NCBI GenBank assembly: GCA_014529385.2
Contig: CM043966.1
Location: 41,042,037-41,106,036 of the forward strand
Source: Adiantum capillus-veneris
Lineage: Eukaryota > Streptophyta > Polypodiopsida > Polypodiales > Pteridaceae
DNA: 64,000 bases
Direction of reading: 5' to 3'
Every line of letters starts with the position of its first letter. Position 1 is the stretch's first letter. The notes under the pieces were generated by a model. It made no database searches. It had not been told where the DNA came from and was given only the letters and a program-made list of their open reading frames with translations. Positions 31,649 through 43,649 of the stretch are shown here, in pieces. The position numbers and the translations under genes are program-made.

Positions 31649-32565
31649 GTTCAACCACTAGGAGTATTCATGAAATGGGGTCTGGACTTCATGGGACCAT
31701 TCAAGAAGGTCACTCCAAGGAAGAACCGGTATATCTTGATGGCTATTTGTTATGTAACTAAATGGGTAGAGGCCAACGCTCTTCCAAATAATACTACAAA
31801 GTCCACTGCTGTTTTCCTATTTGAAAACATTATTTTCCGCTATGGATGTCCCATTGAGATTGTGTCTGATCAAGGGACACATTTTATTAATGATGCTATG
31901 GAAATTCTGATGGAAAGGTTCTCATTTAAGCACAAAAAATCAACTCCATATTATCCCCGGTGTAATGGTCAGGCAGAGAGCAGTAACAAAACCATCAAGA
32001 ATACTCTCACCAAGATTGTTCAGAAGGAACCACATCAGTGGGATATTAAGCTCCAGATTGCTCTATGGGTCTACAGAACAGCTTATAAAGTCACAACTGG
32101 AATGACACCTTTCAGAATGGTGTATGGTACTGAAGCTGTAGTGCCTACTGAATTCGTGATTCCCAGTCTCAGAATGGCGGTGGAATATGGACTAGATTTT
32201 ACTCATAATCTTAAACATAGACTGGAAGAATTAGTGCAGTTGGATGAGTTGCAACAATGAGCCATGCTAGAACAGGGGATTGTTCAGCACAACGAAGAAA
32301 GCACTAGCATGATAGAAGAATCAAGGTTAGGGAGTTCCAGAAGGGAGACTTAGTTTTGCTTTATCAAACCAAACTGAGCCCTAAGAAACCCAATTTAAAG
32401 ATAGCTTGGGCTGGTCCATATGAAGTCGATTGGGTATTTTTCAATGGCACAGTAAGGTTGAAGTACTTATCTGGATTACTGTTGCCAAGTGTTTATAATG
32501 GGGCCAAAATCAAGCTATATTTAATGAAAAAGAGACCTCCAGAGGAGAAGAGACTGGTCTTCTAG
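31649..32565 (+). pseudogene. Ty3/gypsy integrase (core and C-terminal domain), broken
   Basis: The core at 31670-32260 has all three acidic residues in view: D of GLDFMGP, D of VSDQGTHF, and E of NGQAESSNK. It also has TKWVEA and an RYGCP loop typical of plant non-chromovirus gypsy integrases. A stop (TGA near 32258) and a frame break separate it from the C-terminal domain at 32356-32565 (LKIAWAGPYEV, GAKIKLYL). No chromodomain. The N-terminal zinc region is missing because the deletion joint lies just upstream. Confidence 0.8.
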
Positions 32566-32849
32566 GTACTAATGACTAGGGACTTTTAGACCCAGCCATT
32601 CTAAATCTTTTCCATGTACAACCAGTACCAGAACCAGTGCCAGTGCCAAAAAAGTCTCAGCGTGATAAAACAGTGCCAATGATAGAGTCAGTAGAGTTTC
32701 AGGGCCAGTATCAGTTCTTATGGAGAAAAGGACAATGGGAATGCATGTGATAATCATTAAAGGGATTATGGGACAAATTGGCCAATGCATGTGTACCACG
32801 TCGCTGACGGTGCACAAACGTGTAAAAATCACAGCAACACCTGACGACA

Positions 32850-35800
32850 TTGCCTATGCTTTCAAAATGTCACAATGAGACAAAGCCAACCACAGCGTCT
32901 GCAGAGCACATAAGTCTGGCTCTGAAGGAGGGTGAAGCAGCCAAAAAGAAAAGGAAGGCTGGTGCACAAGGGATTCCAGTAGCAGGACTGGACGTCCCCG
33001 CAGCCTATAGGTTTTTTGCTGAGGCTGTTAGTTTGAAGAACAATCCCACATATGGGTCAGAGAAGGTGTTTACCATGCTGCTTGCAAAAAGGCTAAATAC
33101 TAAAGCTAAAATCAATTTGTGCCAGATCTTGTCTTACAATGTGTTACAGTAGACTACCAAGCTGAAATCTCAGAATGTATTTAAGGCCTGGTATGTCTGG
33201 CAATTTCTATAATGGGCAACTGCTCCTGAAGCCTCTTTCCAGGTAAAGATGGCTTGGAGTCCGAGGCTCATTCCAGCCACTAACAATGTAGAACTATCTT
33301 CAAACGAAGAGGCTCCAGGCACTAATTTGGCCCTAACTGGACAAAAGAGGAAGGCCGCACATGTGGAGGCCGGTGGTTCAAAGACACCAAGGATTACGTT
33401 GGCAAAAAGCACTGCTTTACGGAAGCAACTGGAGAGTCAGGTCAAGCCCTTGCCTACTAAAAAATCCTCAGCAGGCCAGACTTCAGCCATACCTGAAGAG
33501 CAAACTCTAGCAGACAGCAGCACTGGAAAAGGCCAACAAGCAACGTCAAGCACTAAACAGGTGGCGGTCAATAATGACAAAGGAAAGGGCCCAGTCTAGC
33601 TACCAAAATTCCTTTCAGCGAATTGGTTTATCCATAGCCAAGAAGGATAGACTGCAACAATTACATCATAAACCTCTCAAAGGTCGATTGATTTTTCAAA
33701 AACCGGATTTAGAAGCATTACCATACATGGCTTCCGTCATGGTTTATGAGTCATTTTAATCTGACTCAGCAAAAGTAGTTGATGGCTGCTCGGCGCTTAT
33801 CCAAACATCATGGAACACCATTGTCAACTCCTTAGGACAGATGATGGATTTGTTAGCTTCCAATGAAGAGGTGTCTAAGATGGAAGAAGAATTGGAAAGC
33901 AGCCAACAGCAGATTCAGAGACTTCAGAAGGATATAAGCGCCCAATCTCTCAGGTATGGTATTGCTAAATATCAGTCATCAAGAACAATTAAGGAGCTGC
34001 AAGCAAAGCTGTACAAGCTCGAAACAGAAAATCGACAGTTAAATGAAGACAAGGCAACAGCCTTAAGGGACGCTAATAGATTCCAGAATCTGCTATGAAT
34101 GAAGCGCGAAGACTTCAATGCGCTGCTGACAACCCACACTACATTAAAGGCTTCAGTTACAGAGAGATATATCTATAATAACCTTGCTGATAATGTGAAC
34201 CACAAGGTAATGTCACTCTGGATATGGACAATTTGAAGGCACTCATGGAGACTATACAGAGTAATCTACAAGAAAAACTCTCTAAATATAACACTGCCTT
34301 AGCAAATCCGTCCATCATGGATTATATCAGTAAGCAAAATGATCTTGATGAGGAGTCTGAGAGGGAAGAAGAGCAGGATGAGGAAGGGAAGGACAACCAG
34401 GCAGACAAACCTGATAATGATGATAATTTTCCTCCTTCCCTACCCTCAGGATCTGGAGTTGGTGGATCAGCTTCCATAGGGGGTAGTGAACCCAACAAGG
34501 ACCAACACAAAGACCAATAGTCTGGTGACTAGCAGTCTGATGGTCAGCAGCAAGGCAATGGACAACACAATAAGGGCAACATTGGAGATTCTCTAGTACA
34601 ACAGTCACAACACATTCCAGATAGCAAAAGGAAAAGCCAAAGCTGTGACTGCATCATTTAAAGCTGATGAACAACACTCCTTACAGCTCAACACACTAAA
34701 CAACAGATTAAAACATCAGCAAGCTCCTATTACTAGAAAGTATTTGGAGGATGGCACTCTTATCTTTGATCTAGAATGTTAGGAAATAAGACGTAGCTAA
34801 ATAGATAATTGAGTAGATTACTTAATGGAGAGAGACAGATTTATATACACGAGATTATAGAGTAGAGAGAGAGAGAGAGTACACACGATATACGTGGTTC
34901 ACCCAATGTGGGCTACGTCCACGGGAAAGTAGCCACTCAATGGCTTTAGTACTTCAAAACAAGAAGTAGTTTACAAAGGGATTATACCCTTAATGGAGCT
35001 CCCGCCTTGCTTCACTCTCACCACCTCACACTCACCTTGTTGCATCAACTTCACACTATGAAATGTGTGTAGAAATGGCCTCCTTTTATAGGCCAAAAGG
35101 GCTACCCTCTCTTATGAGAGACATCCATCTGTAGCCGCCCTTGTGCGAATAAGTCCAAATCGGACCCTCCAATCCGCCCATGTGTGGCCGCCCTTGAGAA
35201 GACAAGTCCGCTTTTGAATTCGGCCACCGGCCACCGGCCATTGACTTCCGACCACCGGCCATCGGCCATTGACTACCGGCCACCGGCCAACCAACCGGTT
35301 GTTTTCTGACCACTTTCCGGCCGCCGTCCGGCCATAATATTTCGGCGAAAAAGAATATTCCGGCGAAAAAAAGTCTCAGGGGCCTCCGCCCCCGAGGCCT
35401 TTAAAGTTGCCCCTGATTCTTGTCTGTGAAAATTTTGGTTTCCGGTGAGTTATTTTCCTTCACGCACGATGGCTTCTCCTCATAATGGGGGCCTTACAAA
35501 TGTGCGCTTTTACCACAGAAAATTACAAGGGTAAATCAAGCTCCATACTTAACATAGAACGCTTCCAAAGGTTGTATGTAGGAGCCAGGGAAATGATTCT
35601 GCACTGGAAATCAACTGTCTTTTATGATCAAGAGCTGTGTCAATTACCTGAGCATCCTAGCAAAATCCAGCTATTGGAAAGGGTACCTGAGTGGACGCTA
35701 ACTTCTGATGATATGACAGTCAATCCACATTGACAGCGACAATCCACTGCAGATCGATACTCTCTAGCTCTTGAACTGGATCTACTGTTAGGAAACAGAC

Positions 35801-36735
35801 CTAGATGTATGAAAGAGGTCAGGACTCAACTGAAAGAAGTCTTGCTTCAGATGCAAATTGCCAGAGGAGTTTTGGATTAGAGGGTGCAGGCCATCATTGA
35901 AGATCAGTCTTCCAGCAGTAAAGGACCTCGAACTCAAATGACAGTAGGAGACAACTGCTCTCCGAAGACTCTTTTAGCTGGTTCGAGTTACTAGGAAGAT
36001 GATGCAGCAGGAGAACCAAGCTGCTCTCAATTTTTTGAAATTTGTCATGATTCTCCAATTCTCCTGTATGCATTACCTGGTAAAGAGGTTGAACTACCTA
36101 GATTTTTTCTAGCCTTGTATCCTCAATATCCATAACCAATGGATCGGCTCACTTACTTCAACATCACTAATGAACTCCAGGACTGGTATGAGCGAGCCAC
36201 TATGGAATGGAAAGCCTGGCAATCACTCATCAATGACGCCCTCAAAATGGATACTGTCATTGATCTGCAAGGAGAAATGTAGAAGGTCAAACTCTGTATA
36301 GGACAGTGGAAGATCGAGCTCCGTGGATTAACGAAAATCAGAAATCAGTTACTTCAATTGACTGTGGAGTCTTCCAAGATTCCTGAGAAGGATATCACTG
36401 CAAAACCAGGACTAGGGCCACAATACTGAGAGATGGCTGAGATTCTCTTTGAAGCTAGAATTAAGACGAATCAGCCTCTCCCGCAAGGATGGATCCACAC
36501 AACCTCTCATTGTCATAAATTGGCCAGAACCTGTCTGACAAAGGGTAAACGTAGTCTATATGATCCCGACACCAAAACCTACAACGCCCTCATGCTTTGT
36601 GAATTTGAGATGTCCACTGAAAGGCGGGATCAGCTTGAGCAGGAGGCCATTTACAGATTTATCCAGAAGGACAATGCTGACACTGGGACTTCTGATGCAC
36701 CAACACAGAAGAAGGGCAAGAGGAAGCAGGTTTAG
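32850..36735 (+). pseudogene. Long extra coding region downstream of integrase, broken (unknown function)
   Basis: Coding text in the same direction as pol runs for about 3.1 kb once the solo LTR is removed. It changes frame a few times (frame of 32850-33599, then of 33574-34098, then of 34224-34520, then of 35530-36735) and has scattered stops. Parts seen: a Lys-rich start (EAAKKKRKAGAQG), a low-complexity Ser/Thr/Lys linker (33249-33599), a likely coiled coil (33841-34098, Glu/Gln-rich with heptad-like Leu), a very acidic stretch (34330-34420) followed by Gly/Ser-rich sequence, and a C-terminal part with a basic end (QKKGKRKQV). No transmembrane segment was seen, so a typical env-like protein is not supported. 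Extra ORFs after integrase are known in some plant gypsy lineages. The function is unknown to me. Confidence 0.6.
34777..35554 (-). mobile_element. Solo LTR of a copia family, with target duplication
   Basis: 778 bp, starting TGTTAGG and ending TTAACA on the plus strand. TAGAA precedes it (34772-34776) and follows it (35555-35559). It matches 27928-28378 over its upper part, where the minus-strand direction is set by the adjacent polypurine tract. Removing it and one TAGAA restores the reading frame of the surrounding coding region. It arose by recombination between the two LTRs of a full element. Confidence 0.9.
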
Positions 36736-37025
36736 TGGAAGGATACTGGGTAGTTCCATCTCAGAATAAGACTGCGGATTTTCCTAGTTAGGCACTGGAA
36801 TTTCCTTAGCTGGACACCCTTGGAATTACAACTATAGGAGTGTCAAGCACTCAACAAACATGAAGTAGGGTATAAAGCTGGCAATACCAAAAGAGTACTA
36901 TCATGAGGAACATTGGCCAAACCAGAAAGCCATATGGTTTTCTCAACACCAATTCAGAATCAGGCCATGGATTTTTTTTTCAAAATTTTTGGAGTTATAC
37001 CAAAATTCAAGAAAGAAGAGAAGGA

Positions 37026-37526
37026 TGTAAAAGGCGAGGATAGTCCCAGCAGGCGGGAACCACCCCTTAGAAGGCCGACCAACGGGAAGCGGAAGAAGCC
37101 ACACTGACAATAATTACCATAGGCAGTTACTGCAGTAACTCCTGGGAGCTATAAATAGGACCCGCTACACTACTATAACAAGGCTTCTTGTCTTTTTGGC
37201 TTTTGGCTTTCTAAGCACTTTTGGTTTACGAGCTCTTAGCTTCTAGATTCACCTCTATAATCATTACTCTTGTAATCATCTGAGCTTAACCCATTGTACA
37301 ATGTACTGGTTATCCTTAAACTATTAATTTGAATCTGCAAATACCATTTTCAGTCTCCCAGTTCTGTCTTTCTGTCATTCCAATTCAATTATCTATCTCA
37401 ATCCAGTACTCTGTTCCAGTTTCACTAACTCAACCGACGATATAACCAGTAGCTTTCCAACAATCTTAATCGCAACCTGTATTATCTCTAAAAGTCTATC
37501 ACGCAAAATATATTCCTTTTATAACA
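37026..37526 (+). repeat. 3' LTR of the deleted gypsy element
   Basis: 501 bp, TGTAAAAGGC to TTATAACA, directly after a 17-base purine tract. TATA box at 37150-37159. The right end is inferred from the CA terminus; there is no matching target duplication with the left flank of 31494. Confidence 0.75.
37150..37159 (+). promoter_or_regulatory. TATA box in the 3' LTR
   Basis: TATAAATAGG, the same word and position as in the 5' LTR fragment. Confidence 0.6.
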
Positions 37527-40500
37527 GGAACAAAGTGTGTCCAAATACCAAGGAAGTTTGTCAACTTTGGAAGCAGCCAAACCACCAAAAGCTTGTGGCA
37601 CATAAGCAAAAACCACTAGGTCTCAGAATTGTGCTAATATGCCAACTTTATGTTGTGCTTGTCACCTAATGGAAAAGCTAACATAGCCAACCGAGGATGC
37701 CTAAAGACCCAAAATAAAATGTGAAAGGCTGACATGTTAAGCTTGTTGGCATAAAAAATGCTAATATCGAATTAAAAAACCCGTGTTGATAAAAAAAACC
37801 ATTAGATGGAAAGATCTCTAACCACTGTAGTAATCAAAACCTACAAGAAGGGAAATAATTAGTGGCACAAGTCGTAATTGCAATTGTTCTAATCTGCACA
37901 ATTTTGCTTGCTGTACCTTGGTAGACACAAACAGAACTTTGCCTCCTTGCTAAGTATGACCTAATGATTAGTTTGCTGACTGATTTGACCAACTGCACTG
38001 ACAAATAGCTATTCACTGTTGTACAAATTACAAGAAAGAACAATCCACTATGTATGTAATACAAAAATCTCCCTCACCTCCAATTGCAGCCACCACTCCT
38101 TCCCAATTATCTGCAACAAATACAGCCTTTGGATCTTAAAACATGAATCAAATCAAAACATACTCCTCAAAACAATGCAACATGTATACATCGAATTAAG
38201 AATTTGTAACTACTACTTGCTTTATGTAATATCATGTCAAATGGACCTTGCTCTCTTAATGGTCCACTTTTTTCTCTGCATAAAACAAGAGCGGTGAATT
38301 TCACGCATCAAAGCACAACTCATGTATGCCAAGAACTCAGAAGTAAAATATCATCTTTTAAAGGAAGCAGCACAAGCAATGGCAAAGCATAATCACTCAC
38401 TTCCTCATAAGAGCCTCATGCCAGGTGTCCACACTATTATTGTCTTTCATGTACAGGTGCACATGACTAAGCTTGTACCCTAGACTCATGTATGGCATGT
38501 GAATGGAATGCATTTTGTGCTTTTAACTCTGCTGCCTTACAAGAGTAAACAATGATGCAATTCAATGAGGCACATCAAGAGCATCCTTCTAGACCATACA
38601 GATCGCTCCTTAAAACTGTTTTAACACACTCTGGATTTGTCTACATTGTTCCGGTACCTTGGAGGACCACGTGGTTTTCTATGGTAAGAACCCCCAAATA
38701 AGTACTACACATAACAAATACCTATGCAAGCATACATCTGAGTTCTACATCAAGCCCGCAAAGTTCCAATGCACACTTGACATAGTTTTTTAATGTCTTC
38801 CCATACCCAAAAGAACCCACAAACAAGAATGGCGTCAATACAGATAGTGCAAGATGCAGCGTACAAAGAAGAAGGAAATCATGCTCATATGTCATTCAAA
38901 TCCAATTATTTGATTGTCTTTACTCCAAGACAAGTTCAAAACCCTCAAATTGCTCATACCTCTAAAAACCATAGACATATGCTCTCATATCCAGGCACAC
39001 ATCTCTTGCTTGACACCTCCTTAAATCCAAAACCATTGCGAACAGTAGAAGTGTTAGCAGATTGTCAAGCTCCAAACGTCACTTGCTGGTATTGAAAGAG
39101 CCCCTATGGCCATGGTAGCAAAATTCGTCCCCACAACCCTATCTTAAGGGTAGGGCCAACAAAGCTAAAGGCCCATCAACCCTGTCCAATAAAAAAATGT
39201 AATATTGGTCTGCTTTATCAGGAGATATAAAACGTATTTTCACAGGGGTTTAGAATCACTTTGAAAATTACAACCAATGGCCTTTCTAAAATTCTCGGTT
39301 TTCAAAAATGCCAACATCCCGATTACAGCACCTTACTCATCACTTTGTGATACTCCCACCCAAAAAGTTACTTTGGGGCGTGGATCATCTCCCCTGAAAT
39401 CTACAAAGAGCACCATAGGTCCCTTCATTGTCATCTCACGAAAAAATATTACTCCCTACTATTTTCAATACCCATTTCGCGATGAAACCCTCCACCCTAC
39501 ACGCTACTCTTCCAGATTTTCTGCATTATACAAACCATGCACCGACATTTCCTAACGGCCACAAGATGTGCCAAAAGATTTGCAATAATTAACACCAAGA
39601 TGAATGTCTGCTTGCATCGATGCAGATAAACCCTTTTTGAACCCTATATTTGGTAGTGATGAGGTATTTCTCTAGTGCACACCTGCATTTAAATGTTACA
39701 GATCGTTTTCCTCAAATATTTCCATTATTTCCCTCTTATCTGCTCGGCCCTTACTCCAAACTCGTAATTCCCATTATCTGATCAGCCCTATAGCTCACAT
39801 ATATCCCATTAGTGTTAAGACTCTCTAAGCAGACTCATTGAGTCACATATCACCGATGACTGTAGCAGAAACACTTTCAGCCATTCATGCATCACCAACC
39901 CGTTGTCATAAAACTCACCAACAGATCTCAAACAGTGGCTTCTTAACAAGTTGGCTATGAGCATGCTACAAGCTCACCATCTACTTTCACATATAACCTG
40001 CTTGTCTTTCCATCCAACCACCCATCCACTCATGTATCAATTTCATCTATGTATCTATTTATCTAAATATCGCACGCACACAGGCACCACCCTTGTAAGC
40101 TCCCTGATGCTTTCCAATATAAGGGAAGAAAATTAAGCAATAGCTGTGTGCATGTACGATTAATCCCTTCTGCATAGACAGATTTGCAGGCTGATAATAC
40201 TGATGCAAAAAAGAAAAATGCCACCATAGCTCAAAAAAAAACAATTCCTTCAAATATTCAGACATTGCACAGCACAACTCTTCACTAAATAACAGTAAAA
40301 AGCTCCAAGAAGAGCTCATTGTTCCATTAACTTGCTTGCTCCACATAGGACAATAGCATGCCAACTTATACTCCACGATTGTGGAGAAGAGCAGCAAAAA
40401 GAATTTATGTACAAATTTTCTTATTTACAACAGCAATTAAGTCTGTACAAAAGTTATGGTTAGGGGCGAGAGTAGGGCAGCTCAGCAGAAATGGTGCACA

Positions 40501-40528
40501 TTCCCCTCCGCAAAGAATCTTCCAACCG
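37527..40528. other. Intergenic region, no transposon recognised
   Basis: AT-rich, low in repeats and with no retrotransposon motif. The 3' untranslated part of the RING-H2 gene must lie at its right end (below 40529, minus strand). One or two minus-strand stretches look exon-like (about 38074-38133 and 38405-38490), but no gene model could be built. Confidence 0.45.
38074..38133 (-). other. Possible isolated exon (uncertain)
   Basis: The minus strand reads PKAVFVADNWEGVVAAIGG in an open frame, after an AG (TTTTAAG) and before GTGAGG, a good donor. A second minus-strand piece, 38405-38490, also ends at a good donor (GGAA then GTGAGTG). Their phases do not join directly. It may be part of an unrecognised gene or chance. 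Confidence 0.25.
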
Positions 40529-42432
40529 TTATGCCTCCTGAGTTACATCGTGTTTGCACACGGGACATAATTTCGAGTGGTTTAAGAACCATTTTGATCC
40601 ACAAATGTCATGAAATGTGTGTAAACAAGGCAGCAGCATGTACGACTCCTTGTCCTTATACTCTCCCTGGCAGATCGTGCAAAGCCTGCAAACACAAAAT
40701 GATCTTAAAAATATTCGCATGCCATACATTGCAAACACAGCAATGGCAATGATTTCAGCAAAAAAATCTCTACAATTCATATTATCGTTCACTTACTCCT
40801 CCATACAATCTGTTGGCATGTTGTTCGAACTCTTGTTAAAAACATGACCTGTCATGCGGCTCACAAAGGCTGGCGGAGCTGTACATTTCACATCCTCCAG
40901 CATCACAAGGCTCTGCCATACATATTTCATGCACATCAGAAAATTACTCGTGATAGAGAATAAACAGGTAGAGAACAAAGAACATTGGCACTTACTTCGT
41001 ACGACATGTCGAGTGGCCGGTCTTCGCGTGGATATAAGAGATTCTCAGCTTGATCACCATTTACTGGTTCCGACAGGGACAGAGAGAGTGCTGCCAAAAG
41101 CGCGAAAAGATTAGCATAGCAGAGATTGGCATCGTTTGACCTTGGCCAATATGACAAAATTGGTGTTAACAAGCAGCCATTGCAACAAAATAAAATTTAA
41201 AACCCTCAAGTGAAAGCAGAAATGGCCAAACTGAACAAAAAAGAGTTAACACTGTTGTTGAAACATTGTCTGTAAGATGTAGCACCCACAGCATTTTGTT
41301 GTCCCTCAACAATGCCATAGTGCATTGCAGGAGTGCCCTTGACAATGCATTAGCAATGGCATTTCAAAGCTAGCACTCGTCACGTTTTACTAGAAGTCCC
41401 TAAATTAATTGCTATACCAAGAGCAATCTCGAGATTATCATCATCCTCATCATGAAAGCTAACTTCCCAGTCGCCACGCATTCGTCGAGTTGATCGCCTC
41501 ATCTGCCTCCTGCTAACAGGAGCCCTCGGAGGCGCAACATAAATTTCATCATCCCTTTCATGTGAGAAATTGCTCCAATGCTGCTGCTCAGCTCGTCTTT
41601 GCTCTGCAGCAGCTCGTCTCCTCCTACCTGAAAGAATGCATTTATTAAACTGGGCATAGCCTTCAGCACCACTTAACTCATATTTCCTGCAACTTCACAT
41701 AAATGCTCTTAGCTATCTCCCTATAGGAATTATAATCTATCAAAATTCTGGAAAGGAAAATAGAGCACAGCACTGCTTCTCTTGTTTGCATGATCTGTTT
41801 TAGAAGTACATAATGCCCCCGCTCACACAGACCACTTTCCAAAATACACAAGAATTGATGGCCTTGGCAATCGGGCTGTCGTCGGCAGTTTCTTCATAAT
41901 GACATATAAAAATATGGCCTTAACATGGCTTTCATCAGCAATTTCTTCATGATTGGATGCGACAATATGGCATTAGCAATCGCTGCCATCAGCAATTTAC
42001 TTATCAAATTAACACTTCTCATGACAAACTAGGTCATCAGCAGTTTCTTCATGGAAATAACAATTATGTGATATCAAGCCTCGCAATTCTGCACGCTCTA
42101 CTCACTGACTAGGGCCGTACATTACATTAACTTATCTCTGCATTGCTAAATATGGGACAATGCAGAATGCATGTTACACATAAGCGTATGCGATTGCTCA
42201 ACTCAACAAGCCTAACCTTTTCCAGCAGATCTTTCCGTTCTCTGGGACCGAGCTGGAGGTACAACACAAGCATCCTCTGAAAGGAAGGCAAAGAGTCAAA
42301 TTATCGGAGCTTCTTGAAATCATACGCAGAGTGAAAAAGAAGGGAAGATCGTTAAGGGAAAACGGGTAACTCACCGGTTGGATTCCTGGCGGAAGATGCA
42401 GGGTGGGCGGTGAGGACGGCCGAATTGCTCAT
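40529..42432 (-). CDS. RING-H2 finger protein, predicted E3 ubiquitin ligase, 6 exons, 231 aa
   Basis: CDS exons on the minus strand: 42432-42375, 42276-42217, 41627-41418, 41090-40996, 40912-40797 and 40685-40529. All introns are GT-AG and phases fit at every joint, which gives 231 codons from the ATG at 42432 to TAA. The C-terminus is a RING-H2 zinc finger: C182, C185, C200, H202, H205, C208, C220 and C223. Its Trp four residues after C208 (W212) is the usual E2-contact position. The N-terminal half is Arg-rich (about 41-100) then acidic (DEDDDN, about 104-110), followed by a Ser/Leu stretch; no membrane segment. Such proteins transfer ubiquitin from an E2 to a target. The substrate is unknown. 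This is the only clear host gene with an intact model here. The exact subfamily is not recognised. Confidence 0.85.
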
Positions 42433-42660
42433 AATTTCTCCGCGCTAGGGACTTGTAAGGCCGCCCTGACGTACAGATGAGGGCGATCTCTCTCCTCTCT
42501 CTATCTCTCTCTCTCTCTCTCAAAATTGGCAATCTGCCCACGAAAGAGAATCCAAATGGGCGAAGGGGGAGAAACGCTCACGAAGGCGAACAGCAGAGGT
42601 GGGTTGTTGGAAAGCACACAGAGAGAAAGCTTTCGACAGGGAATTTTTGAATGAAACTAG
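42433..42660 (-). promoter_or_regulatory. 5' untranslated and promoter region of the RING-H2 gene
   Basis: Upstream of the ATG the minus strand has a GA-rich tract (complement of the CT run at 42485-42521), common in plant 5' leaders. No TATA box could be fixed with confidence. Confidence 0.4.
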
Positions 42661-43008
42661 AAAGGCTGCGAAGTCCACATGTCTAGCATTAAGCCATTAT
42701 TTTTACAAAGTCTGTGAATTTTAGGCGGTTCGTTCTTTTACAGGCCTCCTGAACCGCATCTTCTTTTAGAAGGTGCTCTCGAATATTCGCTTTCGTTGAA
42801 ACTCTCCACCTCTCTAGCTGCATGTGTGTTGAATTGGAGTTCGGGCAGACGTAGATGTGCTATTTTTTCAATTCAATCTCACTATTGTGTGCATAGTTCT
42901 CATACATACAGATTGTATTTACCATTTTGTTGTCATCCAAACATTCAACAAGAGTATGCGCCAAGAGTACACATCTGTAAACAAGAACCTAGAAGAGAAG
43001 AGCTTGGG

Positions 43009-43010
<2 letters not shown>

Positions 43011-43045
<35 letters not shown>
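43011..43045 (+). repeat. (GA)n microsatellite
   Basis: About 17 GA units after a short G run. Confidence 0.9.
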
Positions 43046-43048
<3 letters not shown>

Positions 43049-43192
43049 GTTTGCAATTTGTTTAGAACGCCACAGTCTTCATGTCCCAATTTTGATATGT
43101 ATAAATTTGTCCTTAGTTTTTAAATTGTATTAATTCTTTGATTCAATCTTGCTTTCTTGTGTGTTCAACAAGAGTAAACATCCTTGGAGAAG

Positions 43193-43195
<3 letters not shown>

Positions 43196-43237
<42 letters not shown>
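43196..43237 (+). repeat. (GA)n microsatellite
   Basis: About 21 GA units. Confidence 0.9.
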
Positions 43238-43238
<1 letters not shown>

Positions 43239-43649
43239 ACTTATTACCTTCTATGAAAGCATGTTTTCTTGTTTCTTAATTGGTAGCGTCTGTACTACAC
43301 TACATCGTGATGCTCAAATTTTGAATCGTGCACCTCGTAAAAAGAACCATAAGAAGGATTAGAATTTATATAAAGTGATGATACGTATCATTTGAAATAT
43401 GTTCACTTTTAGATGTTGTTCCTTTTATGTTTGAAAAAAAAACATGCAAGTCTCCTTGCATGGGGGAGTTTGCACAATCCTCCCCAATTTTTATAATACG
43501 AGGGAACGTGCCATTCCCACGACAGCGTGCAATTTTCAGTCCACTCTTTTCACTGCGTCATTAGTAATGAGTAAAGAATTCAGGGTATTTTACGTCCTTT
43601 CAGTTTTGACATTTGTTTGTCAGTAACCAACACGATGATGTTGGCTAAA

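Larger units (their letters stand above)
31494..37526 (+). mobile_element. Internally deleted Ty3/gypsy element with an extra coding region
   Basis: The start of a 5' LTR (31494-31641) is joined directly to integrase. It is followed by a long extra coding region, a polypurine tract (AAGAAAGAAGAGAAGGA, 37009-37025) and a full 3' LTR (37026-37526). The rest of the 5' LTR, the primer site, gag, protease, RT and RNase H are deleted. A solo LTR of another family sits inside (34777-35554). The integrase type and the extra region after it resemble the plant Tat/Athila side of Ty3/gypsy; this lineage call is inference. Confidence 0.8.
42661..43649. other. Intergenic region with two (GA)n microsatellites
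   Basis: No gene recognised. It contains (GA)n at 43011-43045 and 43196-43237. Frames that run through them give only Arg-Glu repeats. Confidence 0.5.

Noticed and set aside
35086-35313. Minus-strand frame with WPVAG-type repeats
   Set aside because: It lies inside the solo LTR and reflects short CCGGCCAC repeats there, not a protein.
39277-39555. 92-codon plus-strand frame in the intergenic region
   Set aside because: No motif, no splice context and an unremarkable length for AT-rich DNA.
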